A DNA stretch of 35,986 nucleotides from Candidatus Zhuqueibacterota bacterium. Lineage in GTDB: Bacteria; Zhuqueibacterota; Zhuqueibacteria; Thermofontimicrobiales; Thiofontviventaceae. The stretch's first letter is position 1, and every line of letters begins with the position of its first letter. The position numbers were made by a program, and so were the translations under genes. The stretch spans positions 1-35,986 of the forward strand of contig JAFGOE010000058.1 in assembly GCA_016926625.1 (NCBI GenBank), in the 5' to 3' direction. Below, in pieces: positions 7,070 to 16,827 of this stretch. The notes under the pieces were generated by a model. It was given only the letters and a program-made list of their open reading frames with translations. It was not told the origin of the DNA and ran no database searches.

Positions 7070-9022
7070 TTATTCTGCAAATTGTATCACAAATCCGGAA
7101 TTGCCTTTTAACACAAATGGGAATGGTTTCCCGGAAACGACGGAGATCTCTTCACGACGGAACGATCGATGATCATCTCCGTCCATGATCATCACCCCTT
7201 TCTTCCCGGCTAAAAAGGAGAGATCTAATGTCAAACTTCTCTCAGCGCTGTCCCCGTTGATGCCGGCTATAAACCATCCCTTGTCATACTCTCGTGCGAT
7301 CACTATAAATTGACCCGGGTAACCATCGATAAATCGTGTTTCAACCCAGGCTACAGGCACTTCCATCATGATCGACCTGATATAATCGGGGACAGCGGCC
7401 ATGCCCTCCGGAATCTCGGCATAGTGCTGAACTCCTGAATGAAAAATGATCGCTGTGGCTAATTCGAACGTATTGGAAGTCCGCCGCTCAATGTTGGGCA
7501 CTTCAGAAAAACAGACGGGTGTAAAGTCCATCGGATCGAACACGTTACGGGTAAATGGTAACACACAGCTATGTGTCGGCTGTTTATCCGCGTCGACCTG
7601 GTCGAATGTAACAAACTCGAAACCTCTTACAGCCTCCATCGACACCAGGTTGGGGTATGTTCGTTGCCAACCACGGGGCAGGGTGGAGCCGTGGCAGTTG
7701 ACCATCAGATGGCAATTTGTGGCATCTTCCAGGATATCCTGATAATAGGCCATCATCGACTGGCCGTCCCCTCCGAAAAAATCAACCTTGATCCCTTTAA
7801 TACCCATGTCCGTCAGACGTTGATATTCTTCGACGCGCGCTTCATGCGTAAGCAAAGCACTCTTGGGACTGTACGTCGTCGTATTCCAGTCGCCTGATGA
7901 ATTGTACCACAATATCAGACCTACATTGCGCTCTGCGGCGTAAGCCGCAAGTTCTTGAATTTTCTCATAACCGATCTTTTGATCCCAGTTCACATCGATG
8001 AGACAATATTCCCATCCCATCTGGGCTGAATAATCGATGAAACGCCGTTGAACATCGTAAACGATTTGATCATCTTTAAGTAATACCCAGCTCCATGAAG
8101 CGCGACCCGGTTTAATCCAGGATAGATCACCGATTCGAGCGGATTCTGCCAGGTCAGTCCCCAGCGTCGATTCCACGATAGTCGATAGCTCCCCCAGCGC
8201 GATGATACGCCATGGTGTCTTCCAGGGAAGTGTCGCCTTCGGATTTAAAGCCCCTCCCGGGAAAACCTCTTCCGGCTGCGGGAAGTCGATCCTAAACAAT
8301 GAGCTACCATCAATATGCTGGAGACGGCATCCGCAATAATCACGGTCAGGGGCCGTTTCCGAAATCAGTGCCCATGTTTGCCCGATTCGGAACAGCGCAG
8401 GGAACACCCATCCGGATTCGTACGCTTCAATGGACTCAAGCGCAGCATCCTGAATGTAATGTTCCTCATAGGAGGGATTAACATGACACCAACCCGTCTT
8501 TGCCTTCGACATCGGTTGCAGCCAGCCTGTCGTACCCTGGGGAAAATTAAATTGAGATAATTCTGCCACGATTTTCTTCACATCCGTTGACTGATCGGGA
8601 AATTGATAACGAAATGCTACCCCATCATCCGAAACCTGAAAGATGATGTTCATTCGCTCATCGTATTCGTTGACCAGGCGAAACACCTTTCTGTTTGCCT
8701 TATAACGGCCTGACTGTCTTTTGCCATGAAGTATTCGATAGTGATCACTGACCGACTCAACATCGGACGTGGTCACAAGAGTGAGGTTTTTAGTAAAATC
8801 ATGATCATCACGAAGAATACCGAGTCTGGAATTTCTGATTACCTCAATACTTCCGAGACACACATTATAGTAAGCTTCTCCACTCTCGGCAATTTTTAAT
8901 GTGACGACGATCTGCTTGTCGGGACTTTTCACGACAATGTCTCTTGCAAACTCCCGGCGAGTACATGAGATAATGAGTAAAGGAAGGACCACGAAAGCGA
9001 TGTTCGATAGTTTATTTGACAT
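7070..9022 (-). CDS. GH97 glycoside hydrolase, retaining subgroup (alpha-galactosidase or beta-L-arabinopyranosidase)
   Basis: From the preferred ATG at 9022 the protein has 650 residues and a lipoprotein-type signal (LLIISC). An in-frame ATG 15 codons upstream would place a charged/aromatic stretch before the signal and has no ribosome binding site. The GH97 N-terminal beta-sandwich covers ~25-290 (VVKSPDKQIVV, VSDDGVAFRYQF) and the (beta/alpha)8 barrel ~300-560, followed by a C-terminal beta domain. GIKVDFFGGDGQ carries Asp414, the nucleophile position of retaining GH97 enzymes, and SMEAVRG carries Glu463, the expected acid/base. Inverting GH97 (SusB-type glucosidases) lacks this aspartate. 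A retaining GH97 of Bacteroides has been reported to act on beta-L-arabinopyranosides and alpha-galactosides, which would suit this locus. Confidence 0.9.
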   Translation of the reverse strand: MSNKLSNIAFVVLPLLIISCTRREFARDIVVKSPDKQIVVTLKIAESGEAYYNVCLGSIEVIRNSRLGILRDDHDFTKNLTLVTTSDVESVSDHYRILHGKRQSGRYKANRKVFRLVNEYDERMNIIFQVSDDGVAFRYQFPDQSTDVKKIVAELSQFNFPQGTTGWLQPMSKAKTGWCHVNPSYEEHYIQDAALESIEAYESGWVFPALFRIGQTWALISETAPDRDYCGCRLQHIDGSSLFRIDFPQPEEVFPGGALNPKATLPWKTPWRIIALGELSTIVESTLGTDLAESARIGDLSWIKPGRASWSWVLLKDDQIVYDVQRRFIDYSAQMGWEYCLIDVNWDQKIGYEKIQELAAYAAERNVGLILWYNSSGDWNTTTYSPKSALLTHEARVEEYQRLTDMGIKGIKVDFFGGDGQSMMAYYQDILEDATNCHLMVNCHGSTLPRGWQRTYPNLVSMEAVRGFEFVTFDQVDADKQPTHSCVLPFTRNVFDPMDFTPVCFSEVPNIERRTSNTFELATAIIFHSGVQHYAEIPEGMAAVPDYIRSIMMEVPVAWVETRFIDGYPGQFIVIAREYDKGWFIAGINGDSAERSLTLDLSFLAGKKGVMIMDGDDHRSFRREEISVVSGKPFPFVLKGNSGFVIQFAE

Positions 9023-9297
9023 GATATCGTATCCCCATACGATTAGGCTGATATCTGGTATGCACATTCAATTCATCGGGTCGTGCTGATTTAACAAGCA
9101 ATGACCGCGCGACTACGATAAATCGTTCCGATCAATCAACCATTACGTTGGAACATAAAATTTTTTTATCAACTCAGACCAGCAGCTGAATCACATCGTT
9201 CAGCTTATGTGTGCGGTGATCTGATTAAAATTTACAACGTAATTCATTTTGATGCTGGAGGAAATCCTCACCAGAGACAAAAAATTTAGGTGCTATA
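9023..9297. other. Intergenic region araA - GH97
   Basis: This 275-base gap has no gene. ATTACGTTG occurs at 9142-9150 and in inverted orientation (CAACGTAAT) at 9235-9243. No convincing terminator or promoter is visible. Confidence 0.3.
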
Positions 9298-10794
9298 CTA
9301 TCGCATCGAATAGTACACCTCATTAAAGCGTAGCTCTTTTTTGAATTCCCTGATCTTCGTATCGTTATCGATCAGCAAATATTCAATATTCGCCATGTCG
9401 GCAAAATCCTCCAGGTGCTCAGCCGTAACGCTCTGACTGAAACCAGTGTGGTGGGCACCGCCGGCCAGGATCCATGCAGCCGCTGCAACCTTCAAATTCG
9501 GTTCAGGAACCCAGACTACCCGGGCAACGGGTAACTTTGGTAGTGGGGCATCAGGAGGAACCACTTCTACCTTATTCACGATCATTCGAAATCGATTTCC
9601 CAGATCGATAAGAGTCGCATTGAGAGCTTTGCCTGTTCGCACATTGAACACCAACCGCGCAGGATCAGCTTTTCCACCGATCGACAAGGGATGAACTTCC
9701 AGCGAAGGTTGACCATCAGAAATGGAAGCACAGACTTCCAGCATATGCGCTCCCAGCACTTTCATTTTTTTCGGATCCAGATGATAGGTGTAATCCTCCA
9801 TAAAGGACGTGCCTCCCTTTAATCCGGCGCTCATCACCTTCATGGCACGCACTAACGCCGCTGTCTTCCAATCGCCTTCCGCACCGAATCCGTAACCGTC
9901 AGCCATCAGTCGCTGCACTGCTAATCCCGGCAATTGCTCCAGGCCATATAAATCCTCGAACGTGGTGGTGAACCCTTTAAAATTTCCTGCTTCCAGGAAA
10001 GCACGCATACCCAGTTCAATCTTAGCAGCCTCTCGCAATTCATGCTGCAGGTTTTCGCTCTCACTAACCGCCTTAGAAATATGATATGTTTCCAGATATA
10101 GTGCAATCTGCTTATCAATGGCCGAATCCGTTACCTTGCTCACGAAATCGACCAGTTCACCCACGCCGTACCCGTTGACCGAATATCCCAATCGAAATTG
10201 TGCTTCGACCTTATCACCTTCTGTAACTGCTACCTCGCGCATGTTATCGCCGAAACGCGCGATTTTAGCGCCTTGTGTATCGTGCCACGCACACGCAGCC
10301 CGCATCCACGTAGCCAATTCCTCCTGTGCATCTTGATCCTGCCAGTAACCAACGACAACCTTACGATTCAATTTCATCCTCGTACAGATGAAGCCAAACT
10401 CCCTTCCACCATGTGCCGATTGATTGAGGTTCATAAAATCCATGTCGATATTGCCCCAGGGAATCTCACGATTGAACTGCGTATGAAAATGTACAAACGG
10501 TTTCTGTAAGATTTTTAGTCCCGCGATCCACATTTTTGAGGGTGAAAACGTATGCATCCAGGTAATCAATCCGACGCAGTTCGGTGCGGCGTTCGCTTCC
10601 AGACATAGTTTGTAAATTTCTTCAGGTGTAGTCAACACATTCTTGAAGACAATTTTCACCGGGATGTTCGGTGATTCCGACAGAGCCTTGACAATTTTTT
10701 GGGAATCATCAGCGACCTGCTTCAGTGTCTCCTCACCGTATAGATGCTGGCTACCCGTAACAAACCAGGCTTCATATTCCTTTAGGTTGATCAT
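9298..10794 (-). CDS. araA: L-arabinose isomerase
   Basis: The enzyme converts L-arabinose to L-ribulose in the cytoplasm. From the ATG at 10794 the length is 498 residues, as in E. coli AraA, and the residues fall in the same numbering: Glu306 (GFGAEGDWK), Glu333 (FMEDYTY), His350 (GAHMLE) and His449 (GGAHHTGFS), all metal/active-site positions. The N-terminus [17 protein letters not shown] is diagnostic. The start at 10794 is favoured because GGAGA lies 6 bases upstream; two in-frame ATGs at 10800 and 10860 are poorer. A 292-base gap containing a duplicated dispersed repeat separates it from the upstream epimerase gene, so it may be expressed at a different level from the rest of the operon. 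Confidence 0.97.
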   Translation of the reverse strand: MINLKEYEAWFVTGSQHLYGEETLKQVADDSQKIVKALSESPNIPVKIVFKNVLTTPEEIYKLCLEANAAPNCVGLITWMHTFSPSKMWIAGLKILQKPFVHFHTQFNREIPWGNIDMDFMNLNQSAHGGREFGFICTRMKLNRKVVVGYWQDQDAQEELATWMRAACAWHDTQGAKIARFGDNMREVAVTEGDKVEAQFRLGYSVNGYGVGELVDFVSKVTDSAIDKQIALYLETYHISKAVSESENLQHELREAAKIELGMRAFLEAGNFKGFTTTFEDLYGLEQLPGLAVQRLMADGYGFGAEGDWKTAALVRAMKVMSAGLKGGTSFMEDYTYHLDPKKMKVLGAHMLEVCASISDGQPSLEVHPLSIGGKADPARLVFNVRTGKALNATLIDLGNRFRMIVNKVEVVPPDAPLPKLPVARVVWVPEPNLKVAAAAWILAGGAHHTGFSQSVTAEHLEDFADMANIEYLLIDNDTKIREFKKELRFNEVYYSMR

Positions 10795-10890
10795 GATCAT
10801 TCTCCATGTAAGGTATTTAACTTTTTTATAGACATTTACAGAACTCACACAATAATACATTTTTCGAAGACAGCATATCTAGTGTCATCA

Positions 10891-11079
10891 CAACGACAGC
10901 CTAAGTCATGTCATTGCGAGGCGGCCGCGCAGCGGGTGCCGAAGCAATCCCCTGCACTTGACGCACTGACCATCAGCCGATGGACGAATTACCTCACTCG
11001 CAACAACAGCCTCAGCCATGTCATTGCGAGGCGTTTTTTGCCGAAGCAATCCCCTGCACTTAACGCTCTAACCATCAGC
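10891..11079. repeat. Two copies of a dispersed 'TCATTGCGAGGC...GCCGAAGCAATCC' repeat
   Basis: Copy 1 (10891-10977) and copy 2 (11001-11079) share CATGTCATTGCGAGGCG, then GCCGAAGCAATCCCCTGCACT and ACCATCAGC, with a variable middle (about 18 bases in copy 1, 6 in copy 2). The core is an imperfect palindrome (ATTGC...GCAAT) that could form a hairpin in RNA. Elements with this TCATTGCGAGG/GAAGCAATC core are known as intergenic dispersed repeats in several bacterial phyla. Their position between two operon genes suggests a REP-like or mobile-miniature origin. Confidence 0.75.
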
Positions 11080-11086
11080 ACACGGA

Positions 11087-12238
11087 TCACTCAACCAGCA
11101 TAAACTTATACACAGTCGTCGTTTTGTATAGCTCACCCGGATTTAACACGGTCGACGAAAACTTCGGCTGGTTCGGTGAATCCGGGAAATGCTGTGTTTC
11201 CAGGCAAAGACCATGACGATGTTTATACACAGTCCCGTTTTTCCCGGTGATGGTCCCGTCCAGGAAATTCCCCGAATAAAATTGAATCCCCGGCTCCGTA
11301 GTGTAGACCTCCATCACTCGGCCAGTAGTCGGTTCAGTGAGTTTTCCTACCAGTTTCAGCGTACCGTCTGCGCCATTGATCACAAAATTATGATCGTATC
11401 CGAGACCGAATTTGATCTGCTGATCTTCTGCATCGATTCTCGCTCCGATCGGAGTCGACGTGGTAAAATCGAACGGAGTTCCGGATACTGGTCGTAATTC
11501 GCCTGTCGGAATCAATGTCTTATCAACAGGAGTGATATAATCCGCATCCAGCATCAATTCATGATCCAGAATCGGAGTAGCACCTGCATCCTTGAGATTA
11601 AAATAGGAATGATTGGTCAGGTTGACGATAGTCGGCTGATCCGTTGTGGCTTCATAATCGATTTGGAGCGTATTGTCATTCGTCAGCGTGTAAATGACCT
11701 TCACGGTAAGATTACCGGGATATCCTTCCTCCCCATCTTCACTCAAATAGCTGAGTTCAAGACCGACCGTGCTGTCCGTTTTAACCTCCTGTGCCGTCCA
11801 GACCACTTTATCAAATCCTTTTAATCCGCCATGCAGATGATTTGGGCCATCGTTGGTCGCCAGAGTGAAGGTCTTGTTGTTGAGTTTAAATTTCCCTTTC
11901 GCAATTCGATTGCCATAACGACCCACGATACATCCGAAATACGGATTGACTTTCACATAGGCCTCAACATTGTCATGTCCAAGCACAACGTCGCTGAGAT
12001 TTCCATCCTCATCGGGGACGATGATCGATGTCACAATGCCGCCGTAGTTCGTTATCTTCACCGTCATGCCGTTGTTATTCGTTAATGTGTACAGATCGAC
12101 TGCTACATTTTCATTCGTTACACCAAATGGTTGTTTTTCAATGTTCATTTCAAATCCTTCTTTTTTCGTACATTCTGTTAAACATATACACATAATAAGA
12201 CTTAGAATTAATAAAATTGTGAATTTAGAGTAGTTCAT
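11087..12238 (-). CDS. galM: Exported aldose 1-epimerase (mutarotase)
   Basis: This 383-residue protein interconverts alpha and beta anomers of aldoses. Conserved positions are present: His136 in NHLHGG, His210 in LTNHSYFNL and the catalytic base Glu347 in LCLETQHFPDSPNQP. The first ~22 residues form a hydrophobic export signal ending CICLTEC; this is a poor lipobox because Glu precedes the Cys. AAGGAG 5 bases before the first ATG supports the exported form. A second ATG (codon 31, MNIEKQPFGV) also has an AAGGA-type site, so a cytoplasmic form is possible. Placed between the symporter and araA, it probably supplies the arabinose anomer taken up or isomerised. Domain length matches the family once the signal is removed. 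Confidence 0.93.
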   Translation of the reverse strand: MNYSKFTILLILSLIMCICLTECTKKEGFEMNIEKQPFGVTNENVAVDLYTLTNNNGMTVKITNYGGIVTSIIVPDEDGNLSDVVLGHDNVEAYVKVNPYFGCIVGRYGNRIAKGKFKLNNKTFTLATNDGPNHLHGGLKGFDKVVWTAQEVKTDSTVGLELSYLSEDGEEGYPGNLTVKVIYTLTNDNTLQIDYEATTDQPTIVNLTNHSYFNLKDAGATPILDHELMLDADYITPVDKTLIPTGELRPVSGTPFDFTTSTPIGARIDAEDQQIKFGLGYDHNFVINGADGTLKLVGKLTEPTTGRVMEVYTTEPGIQFYSGNFLDGTITGKNGTVYKHRHGLCLETQHFPDSPNQPKFSSTVLNPGELYKTTTVYKFMLVE

Positions 12239-12279
12239 TGATTCTCCTTTTCAACTTATATACACCTGTTACAAATTTA

Positions 12280-12343
12280 AAAATGTAGCCTGGAAGGCAA
12301 AATGATTATCGTAATCCGAGGAAATTTATTTCGCCATTCCAGG
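12280..12343 (-). terminator. Hairpin downstream of the symporter gene (weak terminator or mRNA stabiliser)
   Basis: On the minus strand CCTGGAATGGC (12343-12333) pairs with GCCTTCCAGG (12298-12289) with one bulged base and a 34-base loop, followed by CTACATTTTT. It starts 16 bases after the symporter stop. The long loop argues against strong termination, so partial termination or 3'-end protection is more likely. Confidence 0.4.
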
Positions 12344-12358
12344 CGCATGGGAAATAAC

Positions 12359-14113
12359 TTATCCTGAAAAATAGATATAAGCAGCAATAATCAGCGCCAG
12401 AACCAATCCGGATGATATGACGTCCTTGATGTTCCAACTCGATCTTGATTCTCTTCGATGTTCTTCAGTGAGCGTCGAGTAGGTCAAGCCGCTAATCTTT
12501 TGATATGAAGGTTCATTCGTTAAATGACTAACAACCACCATGACAATAATACATACGATAAATATCAGCAAACTATAATATTGAAAGAAGATATTATTGA
12601 TCACCCAGAGGAAAGAGCCCTGAGCATATTCAGAGTGGAACAGTTTAACCGGCGTATCGACAGCCAGTCGGAACAGTCCCATCGTAAAACCCGTGATCAA
12701 AGCAGCTAGACATCCTTTAGCGTTCATGCGTTTGTTGAATACACCCATAAAGAACACCACAAAAATCGGCGGAGCTAAATAGGATTGAACCCCCTGCAGA
12801 TAATCATAGAGTCCTTTTCCCCCTCGAATCACCGGGATCCATAACAATCCGATCAATACCATGACGGCTGTCGCAACCCGTCCAACCCACACCAGATGAT
12901 GCTGAGTCGATTTCGGTTTAAATCTGGAGTAAAAATCCATCGTGAACAGGGTTGAACACGCGTTGAACACACCAGCCAAAGAACTCATCAAAGCAGCTAA
13001 TAGACCTGCTACAACGAGACCCCTGATGCCGACAGGCAAAATATGGGCGACCAAAAGCGGAAATGCCTCCTGTGACCTGTCTCGCAACAGTTGTCCGCTC
13101 GCGTCAAACAACGTTTGCTGAAGAATATCGACTCTGCCACTTTTGGCTAATGCAAAACAGATCATTCCGGGGATAATAAATATGAAGACCGGTAAAAGTT
13201 TTAAACCAGCCGCCCAGATAGATCCACGCCTCGCTTCGGTTTCATTAGGAGCTCCTAAGGCACGTTGTACGATGTACTGATCAGTACACCAGTACCACAA
13301 TCCAACGATCGGAGCGCAGAACAGCATTCCCAGCCAGGGATAATTATCATTGAAGTACCATGCCATGCGGCCAGCCTCCCGCACGGGTGCCCATGTAGCC
13401 TCCACGTTCGCCGGTACCAGGGGTTTCCACAGATTGAACATCTCTGAACCGGCAACAGCACGTAATTCCCCCCAACCTCCCAGGGCTTTTAATCCGAAAA
13501 TAGTCACCAAAATAGAACCGATAATGAGAATGATTGTTTGTAACGCTTCAGTATAGGCAACCGCTCGTAATCCCCCCAGTATGGTATAGGCGCCGGTTAA
13601 TATGATCACCAGAATCGATCCAACCCAGAAGCTGTCCATTCCCATAAAATTTATATCGGGTAAAAGCACACTGAAAACGATTCCGCCGGCAAAAATACCT
13701 ACGGCAATCTTCGTCAGAACATAAGCAACCAACGAAATGATTGAAAGAACTGTTCGAGCTGAAGGAGAGTAACGTTTCTCCAGAAATTCGGGCATTGTAA
13801 ACACCTTTGATCTCATGTAGAACGGCACAAAAACCCAGGCGAGTACAAGCAAACACCAGGCATGTAATTCATAATGCGCCATCGCTACGCCATCTGTCGC
13901 CCCTGATCCTGCCAAACCAACCAGATGTTCTGAACCGATATTCGAGGCGAAAATCGACGCTCCAATGATAAACCAGCCCAGGTGACGACCTGCCAGGAAA
14001 TAATCCGTCGTCGTGTCCTGGCGTTGTTTAATAACCCACCAGGCAAGTCCCAGGATGATTAAAAAATACAATCCGATAATTGATAGATCAATCCATCCTA
14101 ATGTTGATCCCAT
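12359..14113 (-). CDS. Sodium/solute symporter (SSS family, SGLT-like), probable L-arabinose importer
   Basis: The 584-residue inner-membrane protein has about 14 hydrophobic helices. The N-terminal motif TTDYFLAGRHLGWFIIGAS followed by SNIGSEHLVGLAGSGA is characteristic of the SGLT-type branch, as are FTMPEFLEKRYS and the WYWCTDQYIVQRALGA segment. It imports a sugar together with Na+. Its position between araD and the mutarotase/araA genes makes L-arabinose the likely substrate; an arabinose-containing disaccharide is less likely but possible. GGGAGA is 7 bases before ATG and the gap to araD is 77 bases. The poorly conserved C-terminal ~60 residues contain a charged stretch (LTEEHRRESRSSW) before the last helix. 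Confidence 0.92.
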   Translation of the reverse strand: MGSTLGWIDLSIIGLYFLIILGLAWWVIKQRQDTTTDYFLAGRHLGWFIIGASIFASNIGSEHLVGLAGSGATDGVAMAHYELHAWCLLVLAWVFVPFYMRSKVFTMPEFLEKRYSPSARTVLSIISLVAYVLTKIAVGIFAGGIVFSVLLPDINFMGMDSFWVGSILVIILTGAYTILGGLRAVAYTEALQTIILIIGSILVTIFGLKALGGWGELRAVAGSEMFNLWKPLVPANVEATWAPVREAGRMAWYFNDNYPWLGMLFCAPIVGLWYWCTDQYIVQRALGAPNETEARRGSIWAAGLKLLPVFIFIIPGMICFALAKSGRVDILQQTLFDASGQLLRDRSQEAFPLLVAHILPVGIRGLVVAGLLAALMSSLAGVFNACSTLFTMDFYSRFKPKSTQHHLVWVGRVATAVMVLIGLLWIPVIRGGKGLYDYLQGVQSYLAPPIFVVFFMGVFNKRMNAKGCLAALITGFTMGLFRLAVDTPVKLFHSEYAQGSFLWVINNIFFQYYSLLIFIVCIIVMVVVSHLTNEPSYQKISGLTYSTLTEEHRRESRSSWNIKDVISSGLVLALIIAAYIYFSG

Positions 14114-14190
14114 GATTCTTCTCCCTGTTTTGTGATTGGTTAATAGAGATTTGTTTTATGATACAACTTATTATATTCATTACGTTTACG

Positions 14191-14895
14191 TTATTGTTTT
14201 ACAGGTTGACCATAATACGCGTTCTTGCCGTGTTTGCGCTGATAATGTTTCTGTACCAATGCTTCATCTAAATTAGAAATTTCTGGGTTAATTTGCAAGG
14301 TAATATATGCCATTTTCGCTAATTCTTCCAGAACCACGCTGTTGTAAACTGCTTTTTCAGGCGTCTTTCCCCAGGTGAAAGGGCCATGCCCTGCTACCAG
14401 CACCATCTCCACCTCATCGCTCGAAAACGATTTAAACGTCGATAAAATTTGATTCCCGGTCTCGACCTCATAATCTCCCTGTATCATCTCTCTCGACATG
14501 AAATCAGTACACGGAACATCGATGTGGAGATGATCCGCATGAGTGGTACCCAGGATAGGGATCTGTCTGGCAGCCTGTGCCCAGGCAACGGCATAAGTCG
14601 AGTGAGTATGCGCTACACCTCCGATCGTGGGAAAATGATTGTAAAGAACCAGATGTGTTTTCGTATCGGATGACGGGTTCATCGTCCCTTCAACCGTTTT
14701 CCCCTGTAAATCGAGGATCACGATATCGTCCGGCTTAAGTACATCATAGCTGACCCCGCTGGGCTTGATGGCGATAACGCCTTCATGTCGGTCGACCGCA
14801 CTCACGTTACCGAACGTATAGATGACCAATCCCTGACGTGGCAGATCCATATTGCATTCATATACACGTTGCTTGATTTCGTCAAATTTGCTCAT
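14191..14895 (-). CDS. araD: L-ribulose-5-phosphate 4-epimerase
   Basis: The 234-residue class II aldolase-fold enzyme converts L-ribulose-5-phosphate to D-xylulose-5-phosphate, the final step into the pentose phosphate pathway. Zinc ligands are visible: His96 and His98 in AHTHS and His170 in AGHGPF. Asp121 (THADHLH) and Tyr228 (AYYGQ), matching catalytic positions of E. coli AraD (231 residues), are also present. GNVSAVDR near the N-terminus is the phosphate-binding loop. AGGAT lies upstream of ATG. The gene follows araB with a 164-base gap that contains a 28-codon open frame without a ribosome binding site. Confidence 0.96.
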   Translation of the reverse strand: MSKFDEIKQRVYECNMDLPRQGLVIYTFGNVSAVDRHEGVIAIKPSGVSYDVLKPDDIVILDLQGKTVEGTMNPSSDTKTHLVLYNHFPTIGGVAHTHSTYAVAWAQAARQIPILGTTHADHLHIDVPCTDFMSREMIQGDYEVETGNQILSTFKSFSSDEVEMVLVAGHGPFTWGKTPEKAVYNSVVLEELAKMAYITLQINPEISNLDEALVQKHYQRKHGKNAYYGQPVKQ

Positions 14896-15059
14896 TTTAC
14901 TGATCCTGTCAATGTATTAAAACGTGACTATCATGTATGCCTCAAGTCGTTTTCCTGAATCAGGATATTCAGCGAATAATGCCATTTGCTCTTCCGTGAT
15001 CATCCTATCGATTCATCTCTTGATCACAATCGTGCTTTTTCTGCCTGCACGTGACTGAA

Positions 15060-16748
15060 TTACTCTGCAAATGTAAACTCATTCTCGATAAATTCACACA
15101 ACCTGGAATACCTTTCATAAAGTTTTTGATACTTCGCCGCATTCTCCGGATTAGGATAATAGACTTTTTCAAATCCGCGTCCCATGGATCGCTGTGCTGA
15201 TTCGATCGTCGGATATAAACCGGAAACAGTCGCCGCGGCAATTGCAGATCCCAACGCTACAGCTTGCTCCGAAGCCACGACTTTTATCGGCATGTTCAAA
15301 ACATCCGCTGATACCTGCATTACAAACGCTGATTTCTTGGGTATCCCGCCGATGGCGATCACGCCGTTTATCGCCACACCTTCTTGCACAAAGCGGTCGA
15401 CGATCTTCTTAGCACCAAACGCTGTTGCTTCGACCAGCGCTCTAAAGATGCGCGGAGCATCTGATCCGAGATTAAGTCTCGTAATAGCACCTTTCAACGC
15501 CTGATTGGCATCCGGCGTACGACGCCCGTTCAACCAGTCGAGCGCGACGATCCCATTCTCATCGATCGGTAGCTTTTCAGCCGCACGGGATAGTTCTGGG
15601 ATCACTGCATTGGCTATCTCATCGGCCAGGTTATATTTAGTCAATTTATCCATATCAGGTATATTCATGAAAATTTTCTCTATCGGCCAAAGCAGCAGCT
15701 CCTTGAACCAGGCGTAAACATCTCCAAAAGCCGATTGTCCTGCCTCCATGCCCAGCACCCCGGGAACGATCGAGCCATCGACTTGCCCGCAGATGCCTTT
15801 GACCAGGTGTTCACCTTCCTTCGGCATCTCGGTAGTAATCATATCGCAGGTCGACGTCCCCATGACCTTTACCAACATGTGCGGTTCGATCTCGGCGCCA
15901 ATCGCACCAAAATGCGCATCAAAGGAACCGACACCAATGATCACATCGGTCGATAATCCTAACCGCTTCGCCCACTCCGGACTTAATTTTCCTACCGGGA
16001 CATCCCCTGTGTATGAATCCTTATACAACCGCTCTCGTAATCCTTTAAGAAGCGGATCCAGTCTTACGAAGAATTCTTCAGACGGTAATCCGTCCCACGA
16101 CGCATGCCACATCGCTTTATGGCCTGCTGCCGTCCTGCTGCGCTTCATGGTTAACGGAGCAGTATCAGCAGCGAGCATCGCCGGTATCCAATCGCAATGC
16201 TCCACCCATGAAAATGCTGCTTCGCGAACTCTTTTGTCCTCGCGGAGAATATGGAGAATCTTCGACCAGAACCATTCCGATGAATAGACACCACCCACGT
16301 ACTTTGTAAAATCTTCCCCACCCCAGTTCCGCGCTACCTGATTGATCTCCTCGGCTTCTTTGACTGCAGTATGATCTTTCCATAGCACAAACATGGCGTT
16401 CGGATTATTCTCGAAACCAGGCGTCAACGCCAGAGGGGTTCCTTTTTCATCCACCGCACAGGGAGTCGATCCCGTCGTATCCACGGAGATTCCGCGTATC
16501 TTCTCTGCCGCTCCCCCGGGTGCTTTCGAGAGAGCATTCTTAATCGATTTCTCCAGACTTTCGATGTAATCGAGCGGATGCTGGCGAAATTGGTTTTTCA
16601 CCGGATCACAGAATTCCCCTTTCTGCCATCGTGGATAGTATTGCACATCAACGGCGATCTCTGATCCGTCTGCCGCATCCACGATCAACGTTCGAACCGA
16701 ATCGGTTCCAAAATCGATACCTATGACATAATTCTCGTTTTCGTTCAT
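15060..16748 (-). CDS. araB: L-ribulokinase
   Basis: The 562-residue FGGY-family kinase phosphorylates L-ribulose with ATP. The N-terminal phosphate motif GIDFGTDSVR (10-19), GISVDTTGSTPCAVD, VGSFDAHFGAIG and the C-terminal GGIPKKSAFVMQVSADVLN followed by EQAVALGSAIAAA are those of AraB, and length matches the family (E. coli 566). AAGGGG precedes the ATG by 6 bases. It follows a 233-base non-coding region with several palindromic elements, so it may head its own transcript together with araD, the symporter, galM and araA. The order araB-araD-SSS-galM-araA differs from the classical araBAD order. Confidence 0.96.
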   Translation of the reverse strand: MNENENYVIGIDFGTDSVRTLIVDAADGSEIAVDVQYYPRWQKGEFCDPVKNQFRQHPLDYIESLEKSIKNALSKAPGGAAEKIRGISVDTTGSTPCAVDEKGTPLALTPGFENNPNAMFVLWKDHTAVKEAEEINQVARNWGGEDFTKYVGGVYSSEWFWSKILHILREDKRVREAAFSWVEHCDWIPAMLAADTAPLTMKRSRTAAGHKAMWHASWDGLPSEEFFVRLDPLLKGLRERLYKDSYTGDVPVGKLSPEWAKRLGLSTDVIIGVGSFDAHFGAIGAEIEPHMLVKVMGTSTCDMITTEMPKEGEHLVKGICGQVDGSIVPGVLGMEAGQSAFGDVYAWFKELLLWPIEKIFMNIPDMDKLTKYNLADEIANAVIPELSRAAEKLPIDENGIVALDWLNGRRTPDANQALKGAITRLNLGSDAPRIFRALVEATAFGAKKIVDRFVQEGVAINGVIAIGGIPKKSAFVMQVSADVLNMPIKVVASEQAVALGSAIAAATVSGLYPTIESAQRSMGRGFEKVYYPNPENAAKYQKLYERYSRLCEFIENEFTFAE

Positions 16749-16827
16749 TTAAATCCCCTTCATATTTGATTCATCAGCAGAGTACATAGCGTTTGCCCCA
16801 TTTAAGCCTTTGTATTACTTGATAGTG

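Noticed and set aside
14179-14194. ATTACGTTTACGTTAT as an operator before the symporter gene
   Set aside because: It resembles the regulator site in composition but is not palindromic, and it overlaps the last codons of araD.
14918-15003. 28-codon minus-strand frame between araB and araD
   Set aside because: No ribosome binding site and no homology cue; too short to support as a gene.
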